5,631 nt of DNA. Origin: Betaproteobacteria bacterium. GTDB taxonomy: Bacteria > Pseudomonadota > Gammaproteobacteria > Burkholderiales > UBA9220. The position numbers and the translations under genes are program-made. Of this stretch, positions 1-5,610 are shown in pieces. The notes beneath the pieces are model-generated. The model was not told the DNA's origin and searched no databases. It worked only from the letters and a program-made list of their open reading frames with translations. Numbering within the stretch: position 1 is the first letter of the stretch; each line of letters begins with the position of its first letter. The stretch covers positions 1 to 5,631 of the forward strand of contig DOVS01000240.1 of NCBI GenBank assembly GCA_003519965.1, written 5' to 3'.

Positions 1-2
1 CG

Positions 3-203
3 GGGATATTGGCGGCGGCGGCGGCGACGGCGCTGGGTTATGTCTTGAGTGTCCATGTGTTTCACTTGCCATACGTGGCGGATTCGCGTCTTTGGTTGGT
101 GGCGCCGGCGGGCGGCGGGGTGGGCGTGACGGTGGCGGGATTGCTCGGCACGCGCCGCTTGTTGCGGCGTCCGCCATTGGAGACATTGCGGCGTCTTGCC
201 TAA
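3..203 (+). CDS. ABC transporter permease, FtsX-fold (YbbP-like), C-terminal fragment
   Basis: This is the last 66 codons of a gene that enters from the left edge; the frame is open from the first complete codon and stops at TAA 201-203. Two hydrophobic segments are visible: an Ala-rich one near the start that runs into GYVLSVHVF, and a second around LWLVAPAGGGVGVTVAGLLGT. A basic tail follows, RRLLRRPPLETLRRLA. A final helix, then ATR-like or GTR residues, then PPL..LR is the typical ending of FtsX/MacB-type permeases, in particular the large YbbP-like subunits that work with a YbbA-like ATPase in the inner membrane. The substrate cannot be told from this fragment. The TTG at position 9 is simply an internal Leu codon. 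The family call rests on the tail pattern only, so assignment to YbbP rather than another FtsX-fold permease is inference. Confidence 0.72.
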   Translation, partial: GILAAAAATALGYVLSVHVFHLPYVADSRLWLVAPAGGGVGVTVAGLLGTRRLLRRPPLETLRRLA

Positions 204-235
204 CGGGCGCGCTTTTACCCGCCCGGAAAATTTTC
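204..235 (+). terminator. weak candidate terminator after the permease gene
   Basis: Directly after the permease stop codon, CGGGCG (204-209) pairs perfectly with CGCCCG (220-225) around a 10-base loop. It is followed by GAAAATTTTC and then a T-rich stretch ending about 240. The 6-bp GC stem and T-rich tail suit intrinsic termination, but the U-tract is interrupted, so efficiency is uncertain. Confidence 0.45.
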
Positions 236-365
236 TCGTTTTCCCGCCGACGCGCCTGAATATCGGCAGCGGCGACATTGCCCGGGTTATTGGCGCGCAA
301 CCGGCCGCAAAAAAATATGACATTTGCTTAAATAAGTACTGGACGGCGGCGGATAATTGCGTAAT

Positions 366-1376
366 ATGAGTAAGATGATGAACTGGTTAGAGCACAATGT
401 TGAACAACAACGCGCAGTGTTGTCTGCGCAGTTGGGGACGCCCATGGCGGCCTTGGCGGCGCGTTGCGCCGCCGTATGGCGCGACAAGACACAATTGGAC
501 GAGGTATTGCGTCAAGGTCTGGCGATTATGCCCTTAAGTCAATTGGTTTTCGCCATGGACGCCTCGGGACGTCAGATGAGCGCAAATGTCCATGCCGGCG
601 GCCTATTGGACGATCAAGCGTATGGACAAGACTTGGCGGCGCGTCCGTTTGTCGCCGGTGTCGCGCCCTGGCAGGAATTCTTGTTGTCCGTGGCGTATAT
701 CAGCAGGGTCAGTGGACGTCCCTGTTTGACCGCGGTGCAAAGGGTTGCCGGCGACGGCGGCATGCTGGGTTTCGTGGCGGCGGATTTTGACTTGCGCGAT
801 TTGCAGTGCTCCGAACAACCTGTCGTCGCCTGTAAGGATTGGCGTCAAATCAAGGGCGACCCGGTGATTCGCGCCAACTTATTCCAGCAACAGCGGGTCA
901 GAAGCGAGATGGACCAGCATTTGGACGATGTGATCTCGATTATGGAAGAGCTGATTTGCGAGCGCGGCGTATTTCATTCCAATCTGCATTTTTCCAGCTC
1001 TTGCGCCACGCTGTGGCTCATGGACGACCCGTATTCCTATCATCTCCACGTGCTGGACGAAATTATCGATCCGGCAGTTTGCCTGGCCTATCCCCGCCGC
1101 GCTTATTCGCCGCGGGCGCTGGTGCGCATGGAGCAGGTGCGCGTCGTGTTTGAACGCTTTAAGCTGCTGCGCGAGGCCGATGAGGTTATTTATCTGCGCG
1201 CCGGTTCGCTTAATGTCGTCAACGGCATGGTGAGCTTGACCTTTTCTTGCGATGGTTCTCACTACATGATGGCCGATGAATTTCTGGCCAAAGAGAACAG
1301 TTTTTGGTTTGGCAGCATTTCCGCGCCTAGTGCTAACGCCACCACCAGTGCTAATGTCAGTGCTGTCGTGCAATAA
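366..1376 (+). CDS. PDC/Cache-like sensor domain protein, soluble, function unknown
   Basis: The protein has 336 residues. Residues about 1-160 look like a PDC/Cache-type ligand-sensing fold: a helical start, then QLVFAMDASGRQMS (59-72), YGQDLAARPF (86-95), AYISRVSGRPCLTAVQ (110-125) and GMLGFVAADFDLRDL (132-146), the strand pattern such domains show. Residues about 160-316 form a second well-ordered half with HLDDVISIMEELICERGVFH (185-204), SSCATLWLMDDPYSYHLHVL (211-230), EIIDPAVCLAYP (232-243) and NGMVSLTFSCDGSHY (286-300). I recall similar proteins in methanotrophs and other proteobacteria, named only for the PDC domain. There is no signal peptide, membrane helix, kinase, GGDEF or methyl-accepting domain. 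ATG 366 is preferred over TTG 357, which lies three codons upstream in frame; ATG 375 and ATG 378 are also possible. The Shine-Dalgarno is weak for all. It stands alone between a terminator and a gene-poor spacer. Confidence 0.8.
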   Translation: MSKMMNWLEHNVEQQRAVLSAQLGTPMAALAARCAAVWRDKTQLDEVLRQGLAIMPLSQLVFAMDASGRQMSANVHAGGLLDDQAYGQDLAARPFVAGVAPWQEFLLSVAYISRVSGRPCLTAVQRVAGDGGMLGFVAADFDLRDLQCSEQPVVACKDWRQIKGDPVIRANLFQQQRVRSEMDQHLDDVISIMEELICERGVFHSNLHFSSSCATLWLMDDPYSYHLHVLDEIIDPAVCLAYPRRAYSPRALVRMEQVRVVFERFKLLREADEVIYLRAGSLNVVNGMVSLTFSCDGSHYMMADEFLAKENSFWFGSISAPSANATTSANVSAVVQ

Positions 1377-1764
1377 TCCTGGTCAGTGCATAACGAATCT
1401 AGGTATGGGTTGATTGTCGGCATGCTGGCGGCGGCTATAGGGCAACCGCCAATCGAGTAACTGACTATTTCCGTTATTTTCCCTGAGGATAGGCCGCTCA
1501 AAGAAAGCTCGTGTTCGACTGCACTTCAAAGTGATGGACTGGGAGAGGTTCATTTGAAAGAATTCGCGAAAGCCGTTCGGATCGATCATTCGGACTCTTC
1601 TTTAGAGGTTATATGACCGGCGCCAGCAGGTTGCCGCGCGTGCTGTTTTCACCAAAAACCCATACCAGACTCGCACAGCAAGAAGCCGTGAGTTGAAGAA
1701 ATGATTACGCAATTTTGGTATGCCATTCGTTTCTCGGTTCGCCGCTTTTAACCGGGAGTCCAAC
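1377..1764. other. 388-bp spacer without a convincing gene
   Basis: This spacer separates the sensor gene from the convergent regulator gene. It contains a 51-codon open frame without ATG or GTG (1461-1616), a 27-codon ORF (1613-1696), and small inverted repeats: TGGCGG/CCGCCA at 1426-1431 and 1446-1451, and CATACCA/TGGTATG at 1661-1667 and 1716-1722. CGGTT/AACCG at 1735-1739 and 1750-1754 sits just past the regulator stop and could be a weak terminator stem for that gene, but it has no U-tract. I see no tRNA, transposase fragment that I recognise, or clear promoter. It may mark the left edge of an inserted regulator-transporter module. Confidence 0.5.
1613..1696 (+). CDS. possible 27-residue ORF, unknown
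   Basis: ATG 1613-1615 opens a short frame starting MTGASRLPRVLF and ending QQEAVS before TGA 1694-1696. AGAGG at 1604-1608 lies four bases upstream of the ATG, a good ribosome-binding sequence at rather short spacing. The ATG overlaps (ATGA) the TGA that closes an open, start-less frame of 51 codons (1461-1616). This arrangement would suit two coupled genes of which the first has lost its start, but both frames are short enough to be chance. The peptide is basic, with no membrane segment, and I recognise no family. Confidence 0.12.
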   Translation: MTGASRLPRVLFSPKTHTRLAQQEAVS

Positions 1765-2835
1765 TTAGCGTCTTCTCCTCAACATCCCAGGCGTTGTCTG
1801 AGCAAACTTCAATGTTAGTTTCCGAAGCGATGTGACGTTCGCATACCCCACGCGGCTCGCGATTTCCCCTAATGGCAGATCTGTTGTGTCGAGAAGGTGT
1901 TGCACGTGCCGCATACGCACAGACTGGATTAGTGACGTGGGCGTGCCTCCCGTTGCCTTAAAAACACGTCTCGCAAGTGTTTTCTCGGTTATATGCAGCA
2001 TCTGAGCCGCCTTGCCCACAGTCATCGGGGTCGCCAAGCTCGACTCAACTAGCGCCTCAAGATCGCGTACCGTCTCATCAGTCGTTTGAAGCTGACTCCA
2101 TACCATGTATCGTGCCTGTGTCGGCCGGTTGTCGATCAGCATGTATTTCATGGTGAGATCTGCAACGTCATGGCCCATTATCATGCGAATCAAATGCAGC
2201 ATCAGGTCCATTTGCGCCATGGCTGCTCCGGCGGTGATGACCCGCCTATCTTCGACAATCATGCGTGTGGCGTCCATATGAGCTTTCGGAAATCGCTTCG
2301 CCAGGAATCCAGCGATTTGCCAATGCGTCGTTGCTTGTCTCGAATTGAGTAGTCCGGCTGACGCCAACACCAGAACTCCAGAACAAGACGCGCACACCCA
2401 ATTATCTTGATCGTGATGATCTTTCGCGAGCCGGGCGAACCGACGTGCGTCGGACATTTCCATCCGGCGGGCGAGATTGGTGTCACTGTATCGAGGCGGC
2501 ATTGCGCCAGAAGGCGTCTCCGAAGCGCTCGGTGTCAAGCTGGGATGGTCTAGGCCGATTCCGGGAATCACTAAGACGGACCGGCCAAGTCTCATTCCGG
2601 GACGAATCGGCTCTGTCTTGATTACAAGGCCATTTGTCATGCGGGTATGGGTTCCCTCGCCAATCACTCTCCAAGTGACTGGCCGCTTTCCTAGAGCAGT
2701 CGCGATGTGATTAGCAGTGCTGAGCGCATCAAGCGTCACGGCCACGCTTGCGCCTAGCGTCCATTCGAGAGTCCCTATAACAAAGTTTGTTATGTCGCGC
2801 TTGGACTCATCACGCTTGTCAGTAAAGTTCGTCAT
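1765..2835 (-). CDS. GlxA-family AraC-type transcriptional regulator (DJ-1/PfpI-like domain plus AraC HTH)
   Basis: The protein has 356 residues and the usual two-part GlxA layout. Residues about 17-220 are a class I glutamine-amidotransferase-like (DJ-1/PfpI) domain. The nucleophile-elbow region CASCSGVLVLASAGLL (148-163) keeps Cys151, followed by the family hallmark QATTHW (167-172) and TAGAAMAQMDLML (201-213). Residues about 255-355 are an AraC/XylS DNA-binding domain with two helix-turn-helix units, about 271-292 and 319-345 (LGEIASRVGYANVTSLRKL, then TPGMLRRRR). In this family the first domain is a ligand or regulatory module, usually not an enzyme, and the second binds DNA at promoters of metabolic or export genes. 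It is divergent from the MFS transporter gene and probably controls it. ATG 2835 is the only in-frame start after TAA 2864-2866; no clear Shine-Dalgarno precedes it. Codons 11-18 repeat the sequence around the start codon, so the first 14 residues look like an added N-terminal extension. Confidence 0.93.
   Translation of the reverse strand: MTNFTDKRDESKRDITNFVIGTLEWTLGASVAVTLDALSTANHIATALGKRPVTWRVIGEGTHTRMTNGLVIKTEPIRPGMRLGRSVLVIPGIGLDHPSLTPSASETPSGAMPPRYSDTNLARRMEMSDARRFARLAKDHHDQDNWVCASCSGVLVLASAGLLNSRQATTHWQIAGFLAKRFPKAHMDATRMIVEDRRVITAGAAMAQMDLMLHLIRMIMGHDVADLTMKYMLIDNRPTQARYMVWSQLQTTDETVRDLEALVESSLATPMTVGKAAQMLHITEKTLARRVFKATGGTPTSLIQSVRMRHVQHLLDTTDLPLGEIASRVGYANVTSLRKLTLKFAQTTPGMLRRRR
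2777..2793. promoter_or_regulatory. perfect 17-bp palindrome inside the 5' end of the regulator gene
   Basis: ATAACAAA-G-TTTGTTAT is an uninterrupted 8-bp inverted repeat around a single central G. It covers codons 15-20 of the regulator, about 40-60 bp inside the gene. Perfect, AT-rich odd-length palindromes near a regulator start often bind a dimeric repressor. The location within coding sequence, in an otherwise moderate-GC gene, makes a chance origin less attractive but not excluded. It sits inside copy 2 of the direct repeat described separately. Confidence 0.35.
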
Positions 2836-2847
2836 GTCGTATTTGGA
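2782..2847. repeat. imperfect 24-bp direct repeat, 42-bp period, across the regulator start codon
   Basis: Positions 2782-2805 and 2824-2847 match at 19 of 24 bases, and all five differences are transitions. Shared blocks on the + strand are AAAGTT, GT, ATGTCG and TTGGA. On the minus strand the copies encode SKYD-MTNF, spanning the start codon, and SKRDITNF, codons 11-18. The 42-bp period is exactly 14 codons and also about four helical turns. The repeat could therefore be a tandem coding duplication that moved the start upstream, or a pair of direct-repeat operator sites as bound by AraC-family proteins. The sequence alone cannot separate these. Confidence 0.45.
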
Positions 2848-2931
2848 TGCTTTTTTGTCATTTTAGACACTCGCTATCTATTCACGCAAGCGTTTAAATC
2901 GCAGCAACACATTATTTCTTGGGCGATAACC
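2836..2931. promoter_or_regulatory. divergent promoter region between regulator and MFS genes
   Basis: This 96-bp AT-rich gap must carry both promoters. For the + strand MFS gene, TTGTCA (2855-2860, five of six -35 consensus bases) lies 16 bp before TCTATT (2877-2882, four of six). For the minus-strand regulator, TAAAAT (complement of 2860-2865, five of six -10 bases) has a poor -35 TTGCGT (complement of 2884-2889) at 18 bp. The two promoters would overlap, so RNA polymerase binding would be mutually exclusive. ACGC-AA-GCGT (2884-2893) is a small inverted repeat. A nine-codon minus-strand upstream ORF (2832-2861) ends in TGA overlapping the regulator ATG. Promoter positions are by eye. Confidence 0.4.
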
Positions 2932-4137
2932 ATGAATCTCGATGTACAACAGCTGTCCACCCGCAGTACGGCGCCTTCTTTGTGGCCAGCGGTCGGTATG
3001 AGTTTTGGCGTGGCGATCGGCAACGGATTCTCACGTTTTGGATACGCGCTTCTGCTTCCAGCCATGCGCGATGACCTCGGATGGACTTACGCCGCGGCTG
3101 GATGGATGAACACGGCAAACGCCCTTGGATATGTCGTTGGCGCCGTTTCTGGGTATTTGCTCCTACGCCGATTTCGTCCGAGTCAGCTGTTTATCTTTGG
3201 CCTGCTACTTACCGTTGTATCGCTAACGGCGACCGGTTTTCGCTCAGATCTCTGGTGGCTGACATCCACACGAGTGATTTCTGGAATCGGCGCCGCTTGG
3301 GTCTTCGCCATTGGTGGAGCGCTAGTTTCCGCTCGTTATCATGCAAGTCCGGAGCTGCGCGGGACCGCGACCGGAATTTATTTTGCCGGCGCCGGTCTCG
3401 GAATCGTCGTCAGCGGGATTCTGATCAATCCGGTGCTTGCGCATGTCGGTAATCATGGATGGCCGGCTGTATGGGCAGTTCTTGGCATCGTAGCCGCCGC
3501 TATGTCGATCTGGCCGTTGGCAGAGGCGCAACGAATCGGCGGCGCGGCGAATTCTACCGTTAGTGGCGTACTCGATTTGCACGGGCTCTATCCAAGCATG
3601 ATCGCGTATTTCTTCTTCGCATCCGGCTACATCGTATATATAACGTTCATCTTCGCATGGATTCATATCCAACATATGTCCTTGGCGTTCGGGACCTTGG
3701 CTTGGGTTCTTTTGGGGTTCGGAGTCATCGGGTCGCCGTTTGCATGGCGCCGTGCTCTTAGCTCTTGGAATCCACCGGTCACGCTGGCGGCGAGTTGTGT
3801 CGTCACGCTCCTAGGGATCCTCGTGCCCACGATTACCGCAAGCGCTTTCGGCATCGTGATCTCTGCCGGCCTGTTTGGACTAGGCGTGTTCATCGCGCCA
3901 TCGTCGATCGCTGTTCTTACACATCGAGTGATGCCGCCAAACCAATGGGCTAAGACAATAACCTTGTTTACCGTCGTCTTTTCCATTGGCCAGGCGATTG
4001 GACCTGTTCTCGCGGGATGGATCGCAGATCATTCTTCCTTGGACAGCGCACTCTTGTTTGGCGCGGCTCTTCTGGGCGGGGCAACTTTTATCGCCCTGGT
4101 CCGACGCAGCAGGATATCAGGCCGTATGGCGTGTTAA
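2932..4137 (+). CDS. YbfB/YjiJ-family MFS transporter
   Basis: The protein has 401 residues and about twelve hydrophobic segments, the full length of a major facilitator. The N-terminal signature AIGNGFSRFGYALLLPAM (28-45), then DDLGWTYAAAGWMNTANALGY (47-67) with a basic LLLRRFRPS loop (77-84), is characteristic of the YbfB/YjiJ group (MFS_4) of inner-membrane proteins. A second conserved stretch is RVISGIGAAWVFAIGGALVS (114-133), ending near ARYHASPELRGTATGIYFAGAGLGIV. The C-terminal half has the usual QAIGPVLAGWIADHSS (354-369). Substrates of this family are largely undefined; an exporter role for a small metabolite or toxic compound is inference from the divergent AraC-type regulator. ATG 2932 is used because the sequence before the first helix is a normal short cytoplasmic tail; the ribosome-binding site is weak (GGGCGA at 2921-2926). 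A small overlapping ORF begins at its stop. Confidence 0.93.
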   Translation: MNLDVQQLSTRSTAPSLWPAVGMSFGVAIGNGFSRFGYALLLPAMRDDLGWTYAAAGWMNTANALGYVVGAVSGYLLLRRFRPSQLFIFGLLLTVVSLTATGFRSDLWWLTSTRVISGIGAAWVFAIGGALVSARYHASPELRGTATGIYFAGAGLGIVVSGILINPVLAHVGNHGWPAVWAVLGIVAAAMSIWPLAEAQRIGGAANSTVSGVLDLHGLYPSMIAYFFFASGYIVYITFIFAWIHIQHMSLAFGTLAWVLLGFGVIGSPFAWRRALSSWNPPVTLAASCVVTLLGILVPTITASAFGIVISAGLFGLGVFIAPSSIAVLTHRVMPPNQWAKTITLFTVVFSIGQAIGPVLAGWIADHSSLDSALLFGAALLGGATFIALVRRSRISGRMAC

Positions 4138-4208
4138 TCGGCATTATTCTGTTCTGGGTGCTTGTTGGCCATAAGTTATTCCTCAGAATCTCGACCAAGA
4201 GGAAGTAG
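4131..4208 (+). CDS. possible 25-residue membrane peptide overlapping the MFS stop
   Basis: GTG 4131-4133 opens a frame overlapping the last seven bases of the MFS gene (GTGTTAA) and running to TAG 4206-4208. The product would begin LIGIILFWVLVG after the start residue and end KLFLRISTKRK: one hydrophobic span followed by a strongly basic tail, the layout of a single-pass inner-membrane small protein with its C terminus inside. CAGG at 4117-4120 is a possible ribosome-binding site ten bases upstream, and the overlap suits translational coupling. Alternatively it is the residue of an interrupted gene, or chance continuation of the alternative frame under the MFS gene. No family is recognised. 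Confidence 0.28.
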   Translation: MLIGIILFWVLVGHKLFLRISTKRK

Positions 4209-4461
4209 CGGTCCTCAATATATGGGCAAAGGGGTAAGCCCTGGCGTTCGATGAAGGGTAGGAGGGAATGTAGATTAGAGGCGAACTAATGCAGTGTGTG
4301 TAATCTAAGGTGAGAGTAGCGTTGGAGACCTTGAGCGAGGATATGATGATGGTGCAGACGAGAAATGCCTCGGCCGTTCTATGGCAGTCGGCAGATGCGT
4401 AATCAGCTGAACCAGCTAGAGGTACAATGCTCAGGACTTCTGTATTTTAGAGACAAAAAAC
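4209..4461. other. gene-free spacer before the haemoglobin gene
   Basis: All forward frames are broken by stops, and I recognise no protein or RNA family. The visible structure is TAGATTA (4272-4278) pairing perfectly with TAATCTA (4302-4308) around a 23-base loop. A smaller TTAG/CTAA hairpin (around 4276-4289) would compete with it. Short purine-rich runs (GGGGTAAG, GGAGGGAA) are not followed by a usable frame. Its right end carries the candidate haemoglobin promoter. It may be the right edge of the module containing the regulator and transporter. Confidence 0.5.
4423..4428 (+). promoter_or_regulatory. candidate -10 element for the haemoglobin-pgeF operon
   Basis: TACAAT matches five of six -10 consensus bases and lies in the context CTAGAGG-TACAAT-GCTCAGG, 33 bp upstream of the haemoglobin ATG. 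No good -35 hexamer is found 16-18 bp upstream, so the promoter is either weak or activator dependent. A start near 4435 would give a short leader containing AGAGA (4450-4454) as ribosome-binding sequence. Confidence 0.35.
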
Positions 4462-4866
4462 ATGCAATCCATAACGAACCCCCATTACCACCGGATCGGC
4501 GGCGACGAAACCCTGCGGCGTCTAGTCGCGCGTTTTTATCGGTTGATGGATGAAGTCCCGGAAGCCTACGTCGTCCGCAAGCTCCACCCCGCCGATTTAT
4601 CCACTTCCGAGGAAAAATTATTCTTATTCCTCTCCGGCTGGCTGGGCGGTCCCCAGCGGTATATCGAGAAATTCGGCCATCCACGCTTGCGTCAGCGCCA
4701 TTTACCCTTTCCTATCGGTATTGAGGAACGCGATCAATGGATGGCGTGTATGGTTCAGGCGATGGAGGATGTGGGCATTGACGAGGCGACTCGCCGGGAA
4801 TTGACCGCTGCGTTCTTCAAGACCGCCGACTTTATGCGGAATCGAGCGCCGGGATCTCGTGACTGA
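4462..4866 (+). CDS. group II truncated haemoglobin
   Basis: The protein has 134 residues, the normal length for a 2-over-2 globin. It carries GGDETLRRLVARFYRLMD (13-30) with Tyr26 at the likely B10 position, LHPADLS (41-47) with His42 at the likely CD1 position, and FLSGWLGGPQRYIEKFGHPR (56-75). HLPFPI (80-85) gives His80 as proximal F8 haem ligand, and RDQWMACM (90-97) gives Trp93 at G8, 13 residues beyond F8 as in mycobacterial trHbO. This pattern is diagnostic for group II. Such proteins bind haem in the cytoplasm and handle oxygen, NO or peroxide; the exact role here is unknown. ATG 4462 has AGAGA 8 bp upstream and fits the usual N terminus. The pgeF gene follows after 6 bp in the same frame, so they are very probably co-transcribed. 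Confidence 0.96.
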   Translation: MQSITNPHYHRIGGDETLRRLVARFYRLMDEVPEAYVVRKLHPADLSTSEEKLFLFLSGWLGGPQRYIEKFGHPRLRQRHLPFPIGIEERDQWMACMVQAMEDVGIDEATRRELTAAFFKTADFMRNRAPGSRD

Positions 4867-4872
4867 TTTTCC

Positions 4873-5604
4873 ATGATTGACGAATCCGATCTCATTCGCC
4901 CGCACTGGCCGTGTTCACCGCGGGTGCGCGCCTTGGCGACAACCCGTCGTGGAGGCGGCAGCGCGGCCCCTTATGGGACGCTGAATCTGGCCGATCATGT
5001 GGGCGACGATCCGGCGCGGGTGCGGGAGAATCGCGCCCGGCTGCGGCGCTTTCTACCCGCCGAACCGGTATGGCTGCGGCAAGTGCACCAGTTAACCGTG
5101 GTGGACGCCGATTATGCCGTCGGCGCGCCCGAAGGCGATGCGGCGGTGGCGCGGCGCGCCGGAACGGTGTGCGCGGTGCTCACGGCGGATTGCTTGCCGT
5201 TGCTGCTGTGCGACCAGGATGGGACGGTGGTGGCGGCGGCGCATGCAGGCTGGCGCGGTCTGGCCGCGGGCGTTATCGAACAAACGCTGGCGGCCATGAA
5301 CGTTCCCTCCGCTTCGGTGCGGGCGTGGCTCGGGCCGGCGATTGGGCCGGCGGCGTTCGTGGTGGGCGAAGACGTGCGGCGGCAATTTATCGGGCAGGAT
5401 AGCGCGGCGGCGCAGGCGTTCGCTCCGCATGACGGCAAGTGGCTGGCGGACCTCTACGCGCTTGCCCGGCTACGGCTTGCCCGGCAGGGCGTAACCGCCG
5501 TGTTCGGCGGCGGCGACTGTACTTTCGGCAATCCCGAACGCTTCTATTCTTACCGGCGTGATGGCGTGACTGGGCGGATGGCGTCGTTGATCTGGTTGGC
5601 ATGA
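4873..5604 (+). CDS. pgeF: peptidoglycan editing factor PgeF (YfiH, DUF152, multicopper-oxidase-like fold)
   Basis: The protein has 243 residues, matching the family's usual length. Hallmarks are TTRRGGGSAAPYGTLNLADHVGDD (23-46), WLRQVHQ (67-73), LTADCLPLLLCD (103-114), AAAHAGWRGLAAG (121-133), LGPAIGP (153-159) and the C-terminal GGGDCTFGNPERFYSYRRDGVTGR (212-235). His72, Cys107 and His124 form the conserved metal-binding triad, nearly the same numbers as in E. coli YfiH. The E. coli enzyme removes L-Ser wrongly built into muropeptides; older annotations call the family polyphenol oxidase or laccase. ATG 4873 is the only start after the haemoglobin TGA (4864-4866), which is in the same frame. 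No Shine-Dalgarno precedes it, so translation probably depends on ribosomes ending the upstream gene. It is very GC-rich: 46 of 60 bases in 5221-5280. In many gammaproteobacteria pgeF follows rluD instead. Confidence 0.97.
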   Translation: MIDESDLIRPHWPCSPRVRALATTRRGGGSAAPYGTLNLADHVGDDPARVRENRARLRRFLPAEPVWLRQVHQLTVVDADYAVGAPEGDAAVARRAGTVCAVLTADCLPLLLCDQDGTVVAAAHAGWRGLAAGVIEQTLAAMNVPSASVRAWLGPAIGPAAFVVGEDVRRQFIGQDSAAAQAFAPHDGKWLADLYALARLRLARQGVTAVFGGGDCTFGNPERFYSYRRDGVTGRMASLIWLA

Positions 5605-5610
5605 TAGAAT
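5602..5610 (+). promoter_or_regulatory. extended -10 promoter for a gene beyond the right edge
   Basis: TG-A-TAGAAT is a TGn-extended -10 with five of six consensus bases, beginning inside the pgeF stop codon (TGA 5602-5604). No strong -35 lies 16-17 bp upstream, which extended -10 promoters can tolerate. Transcription would start near 5617 in a GC-rich stretch. The gene it serves is not in the window. Confidence 0.4.

Noticed and set aside
352..357. GATAAT as a -10 for the sensor gene
   Set aside because: No -35 at a usable distance (TTGCTT 324-329 is 22 bp away), and the start would leave almost no leader.
357..365. TTG start nine bases upstream of the sensor gene ATG
   Set aside because: GGA lies only three bases before it, too close for a ribosome-binding site; ATG 366 is the simpler choice.
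879..1373. Long minus-strand open frame (164 codons) opposite the sensor gene
   Set aside because: It is a shadow of the sensor gene; the + strand product has coherent conserved motifs and the reverse product matches nothing I recognise.
1661..1722. CATACCA/TGGTATG pair as insertion-sequence ends
   Set aside because: It encloses only 48 bp, no transposase is present, and I found no matching copy near the other spacer.
4224..4241. GGGC/GCCC hairpin as MFS terminator
   Set aside because: The stem is only four base pairs and is not followed by a T-run.
4272..4308. TAGATTA/TAATCTA hairpin as a terminator or structured RNA
   Set aside because: The stem is AT-rich with a 23-base loop, has no U-tract, and matches no RNA family I know.
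5092..5438. Several open frames on both strands inside pgeF
   Set aside because: They are by-products of high GC content; products are Arg/Ala-rich without domain structure, while the pgeF frame holds all family motifs.
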